Source: Hysterangium stoloniferum (taxonomy: Eukaryota; Basidiomycota; Agaricomycetes; Hysterangiales; Hysterangiaceae). From it: a stretch of DNA of 64,000 nt. A program made the position numbers and the translations under genes. This document shows, piece by piece, positions 1 through 11,013 of the stretch (position 1 is the first letter of the stretch; each line of letters starts with the position of its first letter). The stretch lies in the NCBI GenBank assembly GCA_015178975.1, contig WHVD01000012.1, forward strand, positions 930,001 through 994,000. The letters are read 5' to 3'. The notes below the pieces were generated by a model, which saw nothing but the letters and a program-made list of their open reading frames with translations, was not told where the DNA came from and made no database searches.

Positions 1-388
1 GTTCCGCTAACTGCATGGACATAATTGTATCATGTGTAGGGATGAATATACCTTGTTTTGAGAATCTGTCAACAATGACTAGAATGGCGGAAAACCCTTT
101 GGAATCTGGTAGGTGTTCAATGAAATCCATAGAGATGGAATTCCATGGGTGTTCCGGTACTGGGAGTTGTTTCAAAAGGCCGTATGGCTTGTGTCACTGA
201 GATTTCAAGCAGGGACAAGTAGTGCAAGATTTACAATAGTGCTTAATGAATCCACGGAGTCTGGGCCAAGTGTATTCTCTTTTTATTAATGATAGAGTTT
301 TGTTGTACCCAAAATGTCCTGAAAGTGGATGATCATGCTTGTATTGAAGGATCCTGAGGCAGAGGCTGTCGGAGTCTGGTACATAGAT
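1..388 (-). mobile_element. Gypsy A integrase segment (fossil)
   Basis: Read on the minus strand, this stretch matches the zinc-binding and early core region of the element B integrase around 47740-48090, including a YKHDHP-like start, a Cys-x2-Cys pair and a KPYGL motif. It abuts the solo LTR at 389 with the duplication TAGAT at 384-388. It is part of the broken outer element and is not a host gene. Confidence 0.85.
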
Positions 389-543
389 TGTGAGGTATCA
401 GCATTATCTCATAATGTTCTCTTAATTTTCTTTGAATTACTTAATATTTTCTCGAATTTTTATTGTATTTTTACTATGTTTATTGTGAAAAATAGGCCTT
501 ATTCCTTTTAACTTCCATAAATAATAGCATATATGGACTCATA

Positions 544-945
544 TGTTGGATCAACAAGCATGAAATAGTCCCCGATGACCGTATTCGGCTATACGGCCAC
601 ACGGTCATACGGTCATGCAAAGGCCGCAATATGGCCTTACGGCGATATAAACATTGGTAACAATAGTCATTTCGTACCCTTGTCTTGATATTATATATTA
701 TATGGATATTTCTCTTGGCTACTAGACAGTTTAAATACAGGACAATTTAGTTAGTATCACCTCAGCTATTTGGCATACTGCGCGCAAATACTGAGGTGAG
801 ATAGTTATCACTACTTTTATTTATCTTTCTTACTCATTTATTACCTAGTATTAATTGTTGTATCTAGGTAATCAACTTAGCTATTTGGCATACTGCGCGC
901 AAATACTGAGTATTAATTGTTGTATCTAGACTCTTAACTCTAATA
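544..945 (+). repeat. Copia 5' LTR
   Basis: It begins TGTTGGATC and ends TCTAATA, so the usual CA end is replaced by TA. It contains two copies of a 31-bp block (764-794 and 879-909), the first framed by CACCTCAG and CTGAGGTG, which could form a hairpin. A TATA-rich stretch lies near 690-705. Confidence 0.93.
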
Positions 946-990
946 GGTTATTGGGCCCCGAACTACACTACGCACAGTTGATATCACAAG

Positions 991-3900
991 ATGACCACTA
1001 CTGCTACTTCCTTGTCCGACTCCCTTCCTTCCACTGTTCCCAAGCTTGACAGCAGCGGTGTAAACTGGGCTATATTTGCAGTCCGTTTGGAGGACGCTGT
1101 TGAAGCAAAAGGTTTTTGGGGTCATTTTAATGGCACCACCCTGCGGCCAACTTCTGCAACAGCAACACCTAGTGAAGAAGAATTAGCCGCAATTGCATTG
1201 TGGGACAAAAACGAGAAATCTGCCAAATCCTTGCTCACCCAGAAAATACCCGACTCAACCCTGATGAGGGTGCATTCCAAGAAAACCGTGAAGGAACGAT
1301 GGGACTCAATTGTCTCTGAATACACAGAGAAAGGCACGTATGCTCAAACTGATTTGAGATCCCGATTCCTCGAAATGCGGTGTGCGGAAAAGGCGAATGT
1401 TCGGGAATTCCTTGATACCCTACGGGTCAAAAGAGAAGAGTTAGCATCAGTGGGAGTTGACATAGATGAAAAGGATTACCGATCCACTATCATTTCATCT
1501 CTCCCCATAGCCTTGTCCAACTTCGCGTCAAGTCAATTAGCAGCAGCACGAATGTGGAGCCCCACTGGTACTATCTCACCTGATAAACTCATCATGCTGA
1601 TCTCCGAAGAATACGAGCGCCAGAAGATGCTGCGATCTAGACGTTCCGGAAAGACAAAAGATGATGAACGGGATGAGGCATTGTTTGCTGGTTCATCTGA
1701 CAAAGGGAAGGGCAAAAACCGTGACCGGAAACCTCGTGGAGTGTGCTGGAACTGCAACGAAAAAGGTCATAAACAGGACAGTTGTCCCAAAGCCAAGAAA
1801 GTCGAGAAGAAGAATGACACCTCACCTACGAAACCTAGTGGCTCTGCCAATGCCGCTGTAGACTCCGATTCCGAAAGTGAGGGTGTATTTGTTGTAGATG
1901 AAGAATCTATACCGGAATGTGGATCCATTTCTGACTCCTCTTACCCTATAAACGACCTTGACGACAGCGCATCAGACTGGTTCTCTGTTATTGGCGAAGA
2001 TCACCCCGATATGTCGGCCAGTACCTGGGATTCTGATGTGTTAGATGAACACTCCAGAGAGAATGATGACAACATTGTTGCCGCAACCATCTCCGATGCC
2101 GAGCAACCTGCAATACATACCCGCACCGAGTTAGTTGACTCTGGGTGCTCTTGTTCTATGACGCCATATCGAGATGATTTATTAAACTTCACGGATATTT
2201 CCCCAAAGTTTTTTCGCGCTGCAAATAGGGGCAGTTTTCAGGCAGTCGGCCAAGGAGAACTTGTCCTAGACTTACCCAATAATGGCCTAACCTCAAAATT
2301 GCACCTTACTGAGGTGCTCTACTCTCCCGAGGTTGGATATACCTTAATATCTGTTGGCCAACTCGATGAAAACGGCTTTTCTGTAACTTTTGGCAGTGGA
2401 AAATGTGTCATCCGCGATGCAGCTGGCAACACTGTTGGTGAAATACCCAAGTCAAAGCGAAATCTGTACAAGCATGTCAGTGAAATCGACTCGGCGAATA
2501 TGGTTGATGAAGATCTTACCATTGAAAAATTTCATCGCCGAATGGGCCATATAGCCCCAGACATTGCACACCGCCTGGTAAAAAAGGGTTTTGTTACCGG
2601 TGTTCAATTGAAATACTCACCGAGTGGAGATCCATTTTTCTGCGAATCTTGTATCTATGCTAAAGCCACCAGGAAGCCGATCCAAAAAATCCGCCAAGGC
2701 GCACGTGCTGAAGCATTTGGTGAAGAAATACACACAGACGTGTGGGGGCCTGCACCCACACAAACACTAGGAGGTCGTCGTTATTATGTGACTTTTACAG
2801 ATGATAACACACGCTTTACTCACTTGCAACTTCTCAGAACCAAGGCAGACACTTTTGATGCTTACCTGAAATTTGAAGCCTGGTGTGCAACACAACTTAA
2901 TGCGCCCATAAAGAAACTGCATTCAGATCGTGGCGGCGAATTCCTCAGCAAAGATTTTGAGCACCATCTCAAAATCAAAGGCACTGAGCAGAAACTTACC
3001 ACACACGACACTCCACAGCATAATGGCATTGCAGAACGTCGAAACCGCACCATCCTAGAACGAGTACGAGCCCTCCTACATGCCAGTGTGTTACCGAAAT
3101 CTCTGTGGGGTGAAGCCGCTCGGCATGTCATATGGTTATTGAATCGCACAACCACAAAAGCTGTAGGCGACACTACACCATATGAAGCAGTCTTCAAAAC
3201 CAAGCCAAATTTGAAGGATTTGCGCGAATGGGGTGAAAGGGTTTGGGTAAGGGTGGCAAGTGGTGATAAACTTGGAGGACGAGTACGCGAAGGAAACTGG
3301 GTGGGCATCGACGATCGAAGTAACGGTGTACGTGTTTATTGGCCAGACAAGCAGACTGTAACAGTCGAACGCAACGTGTACTACAATAACTTGTCAGCCT
3401 CTCGTCTCGAAGGGGAGGAATGGAACCTTATCGAAACGAAAACTGACACTAAACCGAAGCTACTCACCACTCCTATGCAGAACAGCGAAAATTCGCAACC
3501 TGGAGTAATCACCACAGAAAAACGTACCAGAAAAGCTAGCCAGCGTATTCAGGACATTTTACATGGCACTGGTGTCAGTACGCACTGGCAATCTGACCCC
3601 AAACTCACCACTGGCATCCAATTGCCTACCAGCAAACCTGCGAACAGCAGTACCGAAGTCCTGGAAGGAGAAGGCACAGCAAACTGGATGATGTTAACGG
3701 AAATGCAAGAAGAACACGCACTAGCTCTCGAAATCAGCAATGCTGAGGCAATTGAACCACGTTCCTTGACTGAAGCCAAGCATCGTCCCGACTGGCCATT
3801 GTGGGAACAGGCCATTTTTGAAGAGCTAGAAACACTGCGGACTGCACACACCTGGGAGCTTGTCAACCCTCCTGAAGGTGCCAACATAGTCGGATCGAAA

Positions 3901-5322
3901 TGGGTCTTTCGTGCCAAAAAGGATGCTGCAGGAAACGTCGTCAGGTACAAGGCCCGTTTGGTTGCGCAAGGCTTCTCCCAAGTACCTGGTGTTGATTACT
4001 TCGACACATTTGCACCCGTCGCAAAACTTGCTTCAATTCGCACTGTGTTGTCAATGGCAGCTGCACTGAACCTCGAATTACACCAGATTGACATTAAAGG
4101 TGCATATCTAAATGGTGAACTCACAAACGACGAGACAATCTTCATGAAGCAGCCACCTGGATATCACGCTCCAGACTCGAAAGGGCAAGTGTGCCACCTC
4201 TTAAAGACACTGTACGGTTTAAAACAGTCCGGACGACGCTGGTATCAAAAGTTAGTGGAGATCATGGAAAAGTTAGAATTCACTCGCAGTGATGTTGATC
4301 AGGCCGTGTTTTATCGTATGAAGCACAGTATCCTGACAATTGTGCTGGTTCATGTCGATGATTGCACAATCGCTTCAACCTCAAACGATACCATTATTAC
4401 CTTCAAACATGACGTTGCTACTCATGTGGAGATCAGTGATATGGGAAACCTGCACTGGCTATTAGGAATCGAAATAACTCGTGAACGGGAACAACACACC
4501 TTACGCTTATCTCAACGTTCCTACATCGATTCCATCCTCCGTCGTTATCACCTTGAAGATCTAAAACCAATATCCACTCCTATGGACCATACCATGCACT
4601 TATCTTCATCTCAATCTCCCTCGACCACGAAAGAAAGCGCTGAAATGCGCGATATACCTTATCATGAGGCTGTTGGCTCCCTTATGTACGCTGCAATGGG
4701 TACTCGTCCTGACATTGCCTTCGCTGTGCAAGTAGTTTCGAGATTTTCCAACAATCCAGGTCGAGCCCACTGGGAGGCCGTGAAGCGAATCTTCCGCTAT
4801 CTAAAAGGTACCAACCATTTGTGGTTAACATACAGGAAGCAAGATCACAATCGAACACTTACTGGATATGCTGACGCCGATGGTAGTATGGCTGAAGATC
4901 GTCACGCCATTTCTGGCTACGCCTTTATGTTAAATGGTGGCGCCGTATCCTGGAGTGCAAAGCGACAGGAGATAGTTTCACTCTCTACGACCGAGAGTGA
5001 ATATGTTGCAGCGACCCATGCATCTAAGGAAGCGCTTTGGTTGCGTTCTTTGCTTAGTCAATTGTTTGGACCCCCAGATACACCCACAACTTTGTTTTCA
5101 GACAATCAATCGGCCATTGCACTCACGAAAGATCATCAGTACCACGCTCGCACAAAACATATCGACATACGTTTTCATTTCATCCGCTGGATCATAGAAA
5201 ATGGCTCAATCCGCCTTGTTTACTGCCCAACCGGTGACATGGTTGCCGATACGCTCACAAAGCCACTTCCATCCGCGAAAGTCAAACACTTCGCTTCCGA
5301 ATTAGGACTATCTACAGCTTGA
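991..5322 (+). CDS. Copia Gag-Pol polyprotein
   Basis: A single 1443-residue frame runs almost from LTR to LTR. In order it shows an N-terminal Gag region, a CCHC zinc knuckle CWNCNEKGHKQDSC near residue 251, an aspartic protease motif LVDSGCS near 382, a pre-integrase HRRMGH segment, integrase motifs HTDVWGP near 581 and HSDRGGEF near 644, then reverse transcriptase with YKARLVAQGFSQ near 986 and the catalytic VHVDDC near 1120, and RNase H beginning YADADGS near 1293. The order integrase before reverse transcriptase defines the Copia superfamily. The frame has no interruption. The start is the first ATG after the 5' LTR. Confidence 0.95.
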   Translation: MTTTATSLSDSLPSTVPKLDSSGVNWAIFAVRLEDAVEAKGFWGHFNGTTLRPTSATATPSEEELAAIALWDKNEKSAKSLLTQKIPDSTLMRVHSKKTVKERWDSIVSEYTEKGTYAQTDLRSRFLEMRCAEKANVREFLDTLRVKREELASVGVDIDEKDYRSTIISSLPIALSNFASSQLAAARMWSPTGTISPDKLIMLISEEYERQKMLRSRRSGKTKDDERDEALFAGSSDKGKGKNRDRKPRGVCWNCNEKGHKQDSCPKAKKVEKKNDTSPTKPSGSANAAVDSDSESEGVFVVDEESIPECGSISDSSYPINDLDDSASDWFSVIGEDHPDMSASTWDSDVLDEHSRENDDNIVAATISDAEQPAIHTRTELVDSGCSCSMTPYRDDLLNFTDISPKFFRAANRGSFQAVGQGELVLDLPNNGLTSKLHLTEVLYSPEVGYTLISVGQLDENGFSVTFGSGKCVIRDAAGNTVGEIPKSKRNLYKHVSEIDSANMVDEDLTIEKFHRRMGHIAPDIAHRLVKKGFVTGVQLKYSPSGDPFFCESCIYAKATRKPIQKIRQGARAEAFGEEIHTDVWGPAPTQTLGGRRYYVTFTDDNTRFTHLQLLRTKADTFDAYLKFEAWCATQLNAPIKKLHSDRGGEFLSKDFEHHLKIKGTEQKLTTHDTPQHNGIAERRNRTILERVRALLHASVLPKSLWGEAARHVIWLLNRTTTKAVGDTTPYEAVFKTKPNLKDLREWGERVWVRVASGDKLGGRVREGNWVGIDDRSNGVRVYWPDKQTVTVERNVYYNNLSASRLEGEEWNLIETKTDTKPKLLTTPMQNSENSQPGVITTEKRTRKASQRIQDILHGTGVSTHWQSDPKLTTGIQLPTSKPANSSTEVLEGEGTANWMMLTEMQEEHALALEISNAEAIEPRSLTEAKHRPDWPLWEQAIFEELETLRTAHTWELVNPPEGANIVGSKWVFRAKKDAAGNVVRYKARLVAQGFSQVPGVDYFDTFAPVAKLASIRTVLSMAAALNLELHQIDIKGAYLNGELTNDETIFMKQPPGYHAPDSKGQVCHLLKTLYGLKQSGRRWYQKLVEIMEKLEFTRSDVDQAVFYRMKHSILTIVLVHVDDCTIASTSNDTIITFKHDVATHVEISDMGNLHWLLGIEITREREQHTLRLSQRSYIDSILRRYHLEDLKPISTPMDHTMHLSSSQSPSTTKESAEMRDIPYHEAVGSLMYAAMGTRPDIAFAVQVVSRFSNNPGRAHWEAVKRIFRYLKGTNHLWLTYRKQDHNRTLTGYADADGSMAEDRHAISGYAFMLNGGAVSWSAKRQEIVSLSTTESEYVAATHASKEALWLRSLLSQLFGPPDTPTTLFSDNQSAIALTKDHQYHARTKHIDIRFHFIRWIIENGSIRLVYCPTGDMVADTLTKPLPSAKVKHFASELGLSTA

Positions 5323-5329
5323 AGGGGAG

Positions 5330-5731
5330 TGTTGGATCAACAAGCATGAAATAGTCCCCGATGACCGTATTCGGCTATACGGCCACACGGTCATACGGTC
5401 ATGCAAAGGCCGCAATATGGCCTTACGGCGATATAAACATTGGTAACAATAGTCATTTCGTACCCTTGTCTTGATATTATATATTATATGGATATTTCTC
5501 TTGGCTACTAGACAGTTTAAATACAGGACAATTTAGTTAGTATCACCTCAGCTATTTGGCATACTGCGCGCAAATACTGAGGTGAGATAGTTATCACTAC
5601 TTTTATTTATCTTTCTTACTCATTTATTACCTAGTATTAATTGTTGTATCTAGGTAATCAACTTAGCTATTTGGCATACTGCGCGCAAATACTGAGTATT
5701 AATTGTTGTATCTAGACTCTTAACTCTAATA
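5330..5731 (+). repeat. Copia 3' LTR
   Basis: It has the same length and, by eye, the same sequence as the 5' LTR. It is preceded by a purine tract and followed by the duplication TCATA. Confidence 0.93.
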
Positions 5732-6837
5732 TCATATTATGTTATTATTACTTAATTAACTTATTATAATTTTTCACTAATTATTTATATTTTATTTACT
5801 TAGTTATTGCTTTTCGGCACCTTGCTGCAGATTTGTCTGCGCATTTTTGGAGTCACGTGACCTATTAGATAAGCCTCCGGTGTCAGAATGTCACACAAGT
5901 TACGGATGTGACTACCCGAGTCATTAATTGATTCTGCTGACTCATCGTTTGCTTCCGCCCCGGGACTGTGGCCTTGAACCTTCATGTTCAAGCAAGAGGT
6001 TAGAACCCTTGTCTCAGAGAGGGGAATCATGTGATAAATAAAGGGTAAATAATAAGTAGAATATGAGGTCATTATGATCTAACTAGTGACCTCATAAACT
6101 AAATAATTAGCTAATCATTTAGTTATCAAAATGTATATAAGGAGGGCCAAGTTTCCAATAAAATCATCTTATATCACACACATTTTACTGCACAGCTCAG
6201 AAGCTTATCTAATCATCCTAAGGACAATAATAGCCTTAGTCTGATACACTAACTGCAAGCACCTACACTTGCAGAATCTTGAATCTTTGTCAGCAACTCT
6301 TGAACTTAGCTAATCATCTAAGTTCCCCCAGCCTCACAGCTACCCTTTAGGCTTATTAATTACATAATAAACCTAATAAGTATTCTTACTGAAATCCCTG
6401 CCAATACTATATTATTCAAGGCCCAGCCCTAAGTTTATTGAATTAATCAAGTACAAGCACTCAGATAATCCAATACAATTTATTTTCTCTATTAATAAAT
6501 TATTTAACACCTTGTTAAATAACTATTAATAGTTACGAATAAGCATACAAGAATCCGAAGCTTTATATCAAGTCTCTGCCAAGTTACTGTGCATATATTC
6601 AGCTTCTAGCCCCTATTCTCAAGGAATAGTTCTTTTATTTGCTAAAAGAGTCATATATTGTTCTTTTGAACCTTTCAATAATCAAAATAAACATTGATTT
6701 GAGTTGTTTAAGCTTAATAGCGCAGCTCATTAATCTATCAGTATTTAAATTACTGGACCTTTGCTTGTTTTATTGTTGAAGCTCTGTGACACTAGCATAT
6801 ATTGAGCTATCTAAGAGAAACCCCTGAATACATTACA

Positions 6838-8005
6838 TAGATCCTATCGTCAAGTCTAATGAAACCATGCTGATCAAGAGACCACTGGGGTTGATCGGGG
6901 TCCATGGGATTGTCAAGGTGTGCTTTCATAATCGGGTCTAGCAGAATTGCTGATAGAATATCTTGATGTAACTTCTCAATATCCATAATGATAATTCCAC
7001 GGACAATGGGATAGATGAGGAAAGTTGCGCAGGCTGATGCGGTAAGTTGCTGATTCATGAAAATAGGTTTCAGGTTGTGTGGGTTTACTGTGGCATAGTT
7101 GTTGCTCCCCTCTTTAGGATAGATGTCCCATCATCTAGTTAAAGTGTCGGGTTTGCCACCGAAATGGCCGGGTTGAAAATGGATAATCATATTGAAGGCA
7201 GATGGATATTCAGACCAGCGGGCCTGCCGACGGGTCAAATGTTTTGTAGTAGAAAAGTATTCCAGGTTTTTGTGATCTGTTACAACATCAATCAGAGTTC
7301 CCGAGCCTTCCAAATAGTGTTGCCACACTTTGAAAGCTGAAAAAATTGCCAGGAGTTCCTTATCATGAACGTCATAATTGAGCTCTGCTCTGGTAAAAGT
7401 CCAGGACAGAAAAGCCATGGGGTGGACTTCTCTGTCAGAGTCCTGGATAGACAGAATGGCTCCAAGTGCATAGTCTGAGGCATCCATTTCAACAATGAGT
7501 GGGAAGTCCGGTTTCCAATGCGACAGAATAGGAGCTGAAGAAAAAGAATTCTTTAAAAGATTGAAAGCTTTTTGACACTTATCGTTAAAATTCCACAGAG
7601 TATCCTTACACATAAGATGGGTAAGGGGAACCGTGATATCGGAATATCTGTGGATAAACCGTCTGTAAAAGTTGGCAAAGCTGAGGAAGGATTGTATATC
7701 TTTAACTTTTCAGGGTTCAGGCCAATCTTTGATGACTTGCACTTTAGTTTTGTCCATGCAGAGTCCATTGGGTCCCATTATGAAACCCAGGTATTCCATG
7801 GAGTCTGTGTCAAAAGTACATTTTTTACCATTCATGAATAAACCATGTTGTCTGAGTCTCCAGAGAACTTCACAGACTTGTTTGTTGTGTTCCACGGGAT
7901 CCTCAGAGTAGATAAGAATGTCATCCAAGTAAACAATGATGCATACATCGAGCATGTTGGAGAAAATGTCATTGATAAAATGCTGAAAAACAGATGGAGC
8001 ATTGG
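6838..8005 (-). mobile_element. Gypsy A reverse transcriptase and RNase H segment (fossil)
   Basis: On the minus strand the segment encodes reverse transcriptase with the catalytic IVYLDDILIYSEDP motif and YLGFIMGP, then RNase H with DASDYALGAILS and DVVTDHKNLEYFSTTKHL, then the linker IMDIEKLHQDIL that precedes integrase. It is bounded by the C-family solo LTR on one side and the 11-kb Gypsy element on the other. It is part of a broken element. Confidence 0.88.
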
Positions 8006-8649
8006 TGTGAAGAGTTGTTAGATTCTGACCGCTCAATATATGAAGAATAGTGTTTATTCAACTACTATTAGGAAGTATTGACCATTCAGTACAATACTAT
8101 AGACTACTAGACTGTTAGTACTAGTATAGGAACGCACTACACATCTCAAGAGCAACTGTACAGTTGCTTATGATGACTTAGGACAATGAGATAAAGAGTT
8201 GACCTTTACGGTACAACTGATAGCTAGAAATAAGGAAGATACTCAGCTAAAGACTGAGTAACTAGGATAGAGTAATAGTTGCGCGAGTCAACTACAGGGT
8301 CGACAAACACAAAGTCTTGAGAGTGGAACTCAACCTTTGCAGTTCGAGTCCAAGATACTATCAGTGGACTAGAAAGTACTACCTTTATAGGTGGTTGAGA
8401 TACTACCCTTGACACCTCTCGCTGTTCGATGTCTGAGTCGTTACAAGGTGGTGTCTGCTGGGTAAAAAGTTGTCTGTCATTTGGCGCCGAGAGCGCCCAT
8501 AGGTATACACAAGACTTCGAACTAAGAAATACGAGTATGCTCGAAAGATATAAAGAATTAAAGAAAAGAAAATAGAAACTAGATAATATTATACTATAAT
8601 ATGTATAATATTCAACTGTCCAATTATGCATATATGCATACCCTTCACA
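8006..8649 (-). repeat. 3' LTR of the 11-kb Gypsy element
   Basis: It carries the terminal inverted repeat TGTGAAG/CTTCACA and matches the LTR at 18505 along its full length. Differences are almost all C/T or G/A, largely at CpG positions, plus one 4-bp length difference. Confidence 0.92.
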
Positions 8650-8674
8650 GTGCCCCCCAGTTCGAAGGGATGTG

Positions 8675-9208
8675 CTATACAAGGTGTCGAAGAACATCTG
8701 GGATGCCACCCCAAGCTTCCTGTGAGGATCCCCCAAAGTCCAAAATGAGGTTTCCCCATCGTTCTCTTTTAACTCTGAAGGACTCGGCTATTCTTGCTCG
8801 AGCCAAATCACTGGAATCCCTGTACAAGGAGTTGGCCCATCGTCTGTAGGCTTTCTCTCTGCAACGAATGACTGTGTGGACACTAACTGGTGGAGCAGAA
8901 ATCCATGCAAGAAGAGGGGCATTTGGGAGGGGAAATGAGGACGTGGGTAGCGGGGCAGGAACATGTGGCTGCAAAGTGGTCTCTGTAGGAGGTGTCAGGA
9001 TGAGGGCCTCGAGTAAATCTATGAAGCCAGCAATAGAGAGGACACTCGCTGAATCTGGGGGCAGACGGTGAGGTTCCACTATGATGTGCCGGAACATAGA
9101 GAGTTTAATCTCCTGAGCCGCTCGTGCAAAGTTCTTCCCCTCTGCAGGTCCTCGAAGGAGAGATAGAAATCCTCCATTATCTCCGATAATGGGGCGAGAC
9201 CACGACAA
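8675..9208 (-). other. Accessory frame 1 in the 11-kb Gypsy element, unrecognised
   Basis: An uninterrupted 177-residue minus-strand frame lies between the pol region and the 3' LTR, in the position where some Gypsy relatives carry extra genes. It has hydrophobic stretches (FIDLLEALILTPP), a proline-rich middle and an Arg-rich C-terminal part (RCREKAYRRWANSLYR). No signal peptide or classical transmembrane span was identified, and no family is recognised. Coding status is uncertain; the same strand and element-internal position argue that it belongs to the element rather than the host. Confidence 0.35.
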
Positions 9209-9309
9209 CCCTTAAGGCTCCCTTGAAGGACCAGTTGCTGAAGCACCGGCACTAGCTGTGATAGTACCCTTCTGATAGGGAACTGTTCGGAAGGGTAGTT
9301 GACAGCTAT

Positions 9310-10704
9310 TCACACCCAGTAAGTGGTGGAGATGAGCTCAGTAGGGGGAAGCAGACTGTCAGGGACGGGAATAGGGGATCGCTCTCGGAGAGGAGTGATG
9401 GCCTTTTGCATCTCCGTCGCCTCTCCGCTTGTCATGGGAACTATAACGTCCAGTGTAACAGGGTCCAAATCGACGTCCATTCGCTCTTGTGAAGGGTTGT
9501 GGATAGGGCTACCTAAGGACATGCAATATGAATGCGGAGAGTCAGGAGGGATACCCGATGACAGTGGAAGTGGGGTCGGGACCGGTACAGCTTTAGGGGA
9601 GGGAGGAAGACAAGGTGCCAGAATCGGAGCTGAGGGAGTGTGTGCAGAGAGGAGGATGGGAGGGGACCTCAGCATTGGCAAAAGGTGTGGGACTGGAATT
9701 GGGGAAGGTTCGCGTTCCTGTGATGGTTGACCAGGGTGATGACCCCTCCATACCTTGGATGACGATTTCCGAGTCTGTCTCTGATTGGGGTCGCTGGTTA
9801 CGAAGCGAACGTTCGACGGGAGGAGGAACCCTTTGTGGCAATCCTCTCCCAGATATTGGATGCTGTATGCGCCATTCCTATTCTCGTCTTCCTCCTCATC
9901 CTCATCTGAGGAACAATCGATTGGTCCCCTACGATATCCCTGTTCTTGCGGGGGCAGCACTTGACCATCCCCCCAAGTAAGGATTATTCGTCGCAACTTA
10001 ATACGTCGAAGTAGTTCCCAGTCATAAAAGATGGTACCCTCCTTTTCCTTCCAGCGCTTGGTTCCCATCATTCTAATGCAAGGCGTTCCACCCTCGCTAT
10101 CATCGGTCTCCACGAAGTCAGCCCATTTCTCTCCCAGGGGGGGGGGGGGGGGAAGGATCGGCGCGGAAGCTCTGTTTCTGAATCGCACTCTGTCCTCACG
10201 CTGCTGTCGCTTGGAGGGGACTCCTTCTCTTGCTCCCCTCGCCTCCTGTCGACTTCTATACTCCGTGTGCCTTTCTCTTTTGCGGGTGAGCCTCCTTGCG
10301 TTGTGTCCTTCCATAAACATTTCCTGCCTCCTCATGGTAGCAGTGACTTCCTCTGCTGATGGCCCAAAAGAGTGCCTTAACGGTTTACTCCAATCCGTAC
10401 CGGTATTTCCCCCTGGATCACCACCAAAGGAGAAAGTAGACGGGGGGGGGGGGGGGGTGATTCTTGGGTACTCCGAGTGCTCTCGACATTGTCTGTACGA
10501 GGCATGTGGGTGATAGAGAAAGTAGACGGGGGGGGGGGGGGGGTGATTCTTGGGTACTCCGAGTGCTCTTGACATTGTCTGTATGAGGCATGCGGGTGAT
10601 AAATCCCCCACCGGTTGTGGATGTACTGGCCGTAGGGGCCCGTGGGATCTTTTTGAACTTAGGGAGGACTTGCTTGTTTTGTTGGAAGGGGAGCATTGTA
10701 GCAC
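9310..10704 (-). other. Accessory frame 2 in the 11-kb Gypsy element, unrecognised
   Basis: A 464-residue minus-strand frame lies after the chromodomain. It is rich in Pro, Ser, Arg and Glu. It contains polyproline runs encoded by 16-base C tracts, an acidic cluster SSDEDEEEDENR, and basic segments such as RLTRKRERHTEYRSRQ. The composition suggests a disordered protein. It contains a duplicated segment (see 10431-10602). The role is unknown. It could be an element accessory protein, or a long frame kept open by composition. Confidence 0.35.
10431..10602. repeat. 86-bp tandem duplication with G16 tracts
   Basis: Two adjacent 86-bp copies start at AGAAAGTAGAC (10431 and 10517). Each contains a run of 16 G, and a third run of 16 G lies at 10137-10152. 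Copies differ at a few transition sites. Confidence 0.85.
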
Positions 10705-11013
10705 GATAAAGTGGTGAAGTTGAAGATAGAGGGAAGGGCTGTAGATAGGTGAAGGACGTGGTGTGAAAGATAAAGAAGATTTATGAAAATTTACGTGTAC
10801 TTTTTTTTATATGTATATTGAATTGAAACTCCACTCGGTTGGTCGTTAAACGGGATTCATTAATTGCGGCTAGTTTTGGGTAAATGTGTCCACCGCCAGT
10901 TAGTGATTGTTTGAATGATTGGGATGTTTTTTTTTTTTTTTTGTTTGAAAGGAAGTTACAAAAGAAATGGAATAAATGATAGAATAAATGATTCCTCGAG
11001 CGCATATATCCCA

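Larger units (their letters stand above)
544..5731 (+). mobile_element. Ty1/Copia retrotransposon, looks whole
   Basis: Two 402-bp LTRs (544-945 and 5330-5731) enclose one long open frame and are flanked by the duplication TCATA at 539-543 and 5732-5736. A purine tract GAAGGGGAG directly precedes the 3' LTR. By eye the two LTRs are identical, which indicates a very recent insertion. It sits inside a solo LTR that sits inside Gypsy A, so it is the youngest layer of the stack. No break is obvious. Confidence 0.95.
389..6837 (+). mobile_element. Solo LTR, family C copy 1 (carries a Copia insertion)
   Basis: The segment starts TGTGAGGTATC and ends GAATACATTACA, flanked by the 5-bp duplication TAGAT at 384-388 and 6838-6842. 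Removing the Copia element at 544-5731 leaves about 1.26 kb. A second copy lies on the other strand at 41003-42297 with its own duplication. A TATA-like TATATAAGG at 6134 followed by AATAAA fits an LTR promoter/terminator. No internal element of this family is present in the window, so both copies are solo LTRs left by LTR-LTR recombination. It lies inside the integrase region of Gypsy A. Confidence 0.85.

Noticed and set aside
15-200. Small plus-strand frame of 61 residues
   Set aside because: It is antisense to the integrase of Gypsy A, and an equivalent shadow occurs opposite the element B integrase.
389-6837. Family C repeat as a Mutator-like element with a 9-bp duplication
   Set aside because: A 9-bp match (TACATAGAT) exists at this site only because the LTR ends in TTACA. 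With TG...CA ends both copies have clean 5-bp duplications (TAGAT and ACTAT on the LTR strand), typical of an LTR.
8335-8356. GGTTCGAGTCC-like stretch resembling a tRNA T-arm (also at 18840)
   Set aside because: It lies within the LTR of the 11-kb Gypsy element and no cloverleaf could be drawn around it.
9323-10513. Several plus-strand frames of 120-160 residues opposite accessory frame 2
   Set aside because: They overlap each other in different phases and reflect the G-rich complement of a Pro-rich frame. No protein-like features are seen.
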